Assembly (NCBI GenBank): GCA_018676275.1
Contig: JABHFC010000260.1
Span: forward strand, 1 to 9,295
Direction: 5' to 3'
Origin: Gammaproteobacteria bacterium
Lineage (GTDB): Bacteria > Pseudomonadota > Gammaproteobacteria > Eutrophobiales > Eutrophobiaceae
Length of the DNA stretch: 9,295 nt
The position numbers were made by a program, and so were the translations under genes. Under the pieces are notes generated by a model, which saw only the letters and a program-made list of their open reading frames with translations, was not told the origin of the DNA and did no database searches. Shown piece after piece: positions 7,212 through 9,295 of the stretch (positions are counted from its first letter, which is position 1; every line of letters starts with the position of its first letter).

Positions 7212-9295
7212 CTATTCAACTTGAAGTATAACTTCTGATTCTTTCATAGACTGCACTTCTGCATCACTATGGGGTAATGGCTTGTTTTTGAATTGCCAGT
7301 AAAGATCCATTTGATCTGCATAATGTGGAGCCTTTGTGCCATCCGGTGCAATAAACCCGCTTTGACCTGGTGCAAATACATCCCAACCTTGTATTTTTCT
7401 ATCCTTTGCAACAAACAGATTATTTTCTGTGCCACGATTCATGATCACCGGCAAAGCCATCTCGTTGTCTTTGGTGGTTTGGGCAACACCGCGGAAATTA
7501 AAGGCAGAAAAATTATGTGGATGTGGTTTCAATTGCCATTTATTTGGATCTGAACCAAATTTATTTGCTAACTCTTTCACTGAACTTGTGAATGTCTCAC
7601 CTAATACTTGTTGAGGATTTCTGTCATTGAAAAAGTCATAATCGACTGCCTTACCATTTTCAATTTGGTCTATTGTGTTAACAATTATCTTGACACCGGC
7701 CGAGACCGGTATAGCTGCGCTAACAGCATTGATGGGATAGCCGGGTGATGCGAAGCGAAAGAAATACTTGTCACCAACATCATCTTTTAACACTGTACTT
7801 GATAGTTTAGTTAGCCAGTTCTGCATAATTAACGGTGCACCATCACCATCAAACACCCCATCTTTGTTCTTGTCCCACCAGTAAGCATCCCATTGCTCCA
7901 GTACATGCAGAGAATCCTTTACCAGTTTGGGTTGATTATTTTCTGCCAACTCTTTTTTCAATAGCGGTAAGAAATACCTGAGATTCAGGTCTGCGAAAGA
8001 ACTACGGCTGTTAATATCCCAGATTTCTGCGCTGGTGAATTTCTTTTTTGCTTCAAGTTCAGATATCAATATATCTACACGTTCTGCTTTGCCCCATCGT
8101 CGCCACCAGAGATCTGAATTGCGCCAGTTATGCTCCGGGCGATTGTTCCAGTTTGTTATGTACCCCTGTTTCGGATTATAGACGTGAGGATTCTTTTTAA
8201 ATGGCAAGTAGGACTGCCAGTCCATGCTGCCATCACCGGGTGCTGGCAGGCGATTATCATGTCCATTTTTTCTCACCGGGTATTTACCGGTGTGGGTATA
8301 ACCAATGTTTCCCTTTTTATCCAGGTAATAGAAATTTATATTCGTCGACATTCTTGATAATTGTTTACGCCAGCTCTTAAAGTTCTTTTGCCTGGCTAAT
8401 TCGACCCAGGCCACACTGGTTTCTACTTCATGACCTTCCCATGAACGTTTTTTGCTGTAGACAAGACCCGCTTGTTTATCGATTAATATCACCGGGCCAT
8501 AGTGTGTACGGTAAAAAGTTTGTCTTATGGTCTGTTGGTCTTTAATACTTATAGTTTCAGAACGTTTGCTTAAGGGCTGATAGCTACCGTTGTAGAAATA
8601 CTCATCAGCATTATCGGGATTTAATTTGCTGACATAGATATCCACCAGATCGCCAAAGCCCGCCGTACTGCCCCAGCTTATATCACCATTATGGGCAAAC
8701 AGCATAAATGGGTAAGCAAACAAGGTGTTGCCGACGACATCAAAACCGGCACCGTGCAATCCAACACCATAAACATAGGAAGGGTTTATCCAGCCAAATT
8801 GCGGACCATTTACAAGCAGTCCTTTGGCATCTTTAGTTTTTTTGGAATTTACCAACCAGACATTACTGGCGGAAGAAAAGCCGGCTTTTCCCGGAATACC
8901 AGATTGTGTTAAGTGCTTTTCAATATAGGATTGTCTGGACTCGTCATCGGAAAAATTTTGATGTTGTCCTTTAGTATCAAAAGCCAGTGGTGTTAGTGTT
9001 TGTATTGAGGCCATCTGCATGTCAGCAAGATAGGCTGGGTTTTGTTTACCTCGGTATTTAATATTTCGCCGGGTCGCGTGACGGTCCGGAACTGTAACAG
9101 GTGAAGTCTTATCATAAATTGGCAGTGTTGCATTAAATATTTGCCAGGCTTTGTCAGCACCATGTTGTTTTGTTAATTCCTGGTAGAAACCCAGGTTATT
9201 TATTTCTTCGTTAAAATCGGCATAGCGATGCGCCATACTTCCGGCAATAACCAGTAATACATCATAGACAGTCCATATTGAAGGTTTAAAATCAA
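7212..9295 (-). CDS. Penicillin G acylase family Ntn hydrolase, family S45 (5' partial)
   Basis: Partial: the reading frame stays open past ATG 9236 to the right edge, encoding 19 more residues (ending VLLVIAGS). Recalled E. coli penicillin G acylase aligns almost without gaps. The Met at 9236 matches alpha-Met142, and the beta-chain N-terminal nucleophile is the Ser (AGT, complement of 8865-8867) in ASNVWLV, 123 residues later versus 122 in E. coli. After it come NGPQFGW (beta Gln23, Phe24), GLHGAG, HNGDISWGSTAGFGD (oxyanion Ala69, calcium-site Asp73) and ITNWNNRP (oxyanion Asn). The C-terminal NRGTEN, APGQSGFIAPDG and final SEVILQVE are also conserved. The beta chain is therefore complete (about 551 residues), with a propeptide spacer removed by autocleavage. 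Roughly the first 120 alpha residues and any signal peptide lie off-window. Family enzymes are periplasmic and hydrolyse phenylacetylated beta-lactams or other amides, including acyl-homoserine lactones in some members; the natural substrate here is unknown. In MAHRY, the E. coli pocket residue alpha-Phe146 is Tyr. Confidence 0.93.
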   Translation of the reverse strand, partial: DFKPSIWTVYDVLLVIAGSMAHRYADFNEEINNLGFYQELTKQHGADKAWQIFNATLPIYDKTSPVTVPDRHATRRNIKYRGKQNPAYLADMQMASIQTLTPLAFDTKGQHQNFSDDESRQSYIEKHLTQSGIPGKAGFSSASNVWLVNSKKTKDAKGLLVNGPQFGWINPSYVYGVGLHGAGFDVVGNTLFAYPFMLFAHNGDISWGSTAGFGDLVDIYVSKLNPDNADEYFYNGSYQPLSKRSETISIKDQQTIRQTFYRTHYGPVILIDKQAGLVYSKKRSWEGHEVETSVAWVELARQKNFKSWRKQLSRMSTNINFYYLDKKGNIGYTHTGKYPVRKNGHDNRLPAPGDGSMDWQSYLPFKKNPHVYNPKQGYITNWNNRPEHNWRNSDLWWRRWGKAERVDILISELEAKKKFTSAEIWDINSRSSFADLNLRYFLPLLKKELAENNQPKLVKDSLHVLEQWDAYWWDKNKDGVFDGDGAPLIMQNWLTKLSSTVLKDDVGDKYFFRFASPGYPINAVSAAIPVSAGVKIIVNTIDQIENGKAVDYDFFNDRNPQQVLGETFTSSVKELANKFGSDPNKWQLKPHPHNFSAFNFRGVAQTTKDNEMALPVIMNRGTENNLFVAKDRKIQGWDVFAPGQSGFIAPDGTKAPHYADQMDLYWQFKNKPLPHSDAEVQSMKESEVILQVE

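Noticed and set aside
7694..7710. ACCGG...CCGGT inverted repeat
   Set aside because: It lies inside the acylase coding sequence, encodes conserved-looking residues, and has no partner copies in the window.

Overview
The window looks like ordinary chromosomal DNA from a Gram-negative bacterium, most likely a gammaproteobacterium. This is an inference from moderate G+C, a periplasmic-type penicillin G acylase, and a PAS/GAF/HD-GYP signalling protein; no rRNA or other phylogenetic marker is present. I see no tRNA, CRISPR array, insertion sequence, integrase or phage gene. Five protein-coding genes fill nearly all of the window, and two of them run off its edges.

Left part (1-2872, + strand): a tight cluster for an anaerobic-type 2-oxoacid oxidoreductase, best read as pyruvate:ferredoxin oxidoreductase. 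First comes the C-terminal part of a GltD-like FAD/NAD(P) oxidoreductase fused to a cysteine-rich ferredoxin domain, cut by the left edge. PorA (alpha subunit) follows with a one-base overlap at a TGATG junction, and PorB (thiamine-diphosphate beta subunit) starts nine bases later. The layout suggests an enzyme that passes electrons between pyruvate/CoA and an NAD(P)H-linked flavoprotein. No gamma subunit is visible; it may lie upstream.

Middle (3068-4579, + strand): a protein with a signal-peptide-like N-terminus, two VOC (glyoxalase/dioxygenase) folds that have lost most metal-ligand positions, and a C-terminal region of about 147 residues that I do not recognise. It is separated from its neighbours by 195 and 255 bases and is probably its own transcription unit.

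Then (4835-7132, + strand): a soluble sensor with three PAS domains, one GAF domain and an intact HD-GYP domain, a predicted cyclic-di-GMP phosphodiesterase.

Right part (7212 to the right edge, - strand): a penicillin G acylase family protein (Ntn hydrolase, peptidase family S45), convergent with the HD-GYP gene across a 79-base gap. The beta chain is complete, but the signal peptide and first part of the alpha chain lie beyond the window. The ATG at 9236 is not the start: it lines up with a substrate-pocket methionine of the E. coli enzyme.

I see no evidence for a wholly new multi-gene system. The least explained item is the exported double-VOC protein with its unknown C-terminal region. 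Next are the fused electron-transfer subunit of the oxidoreductase and the altered substrate pocket of the acylase.
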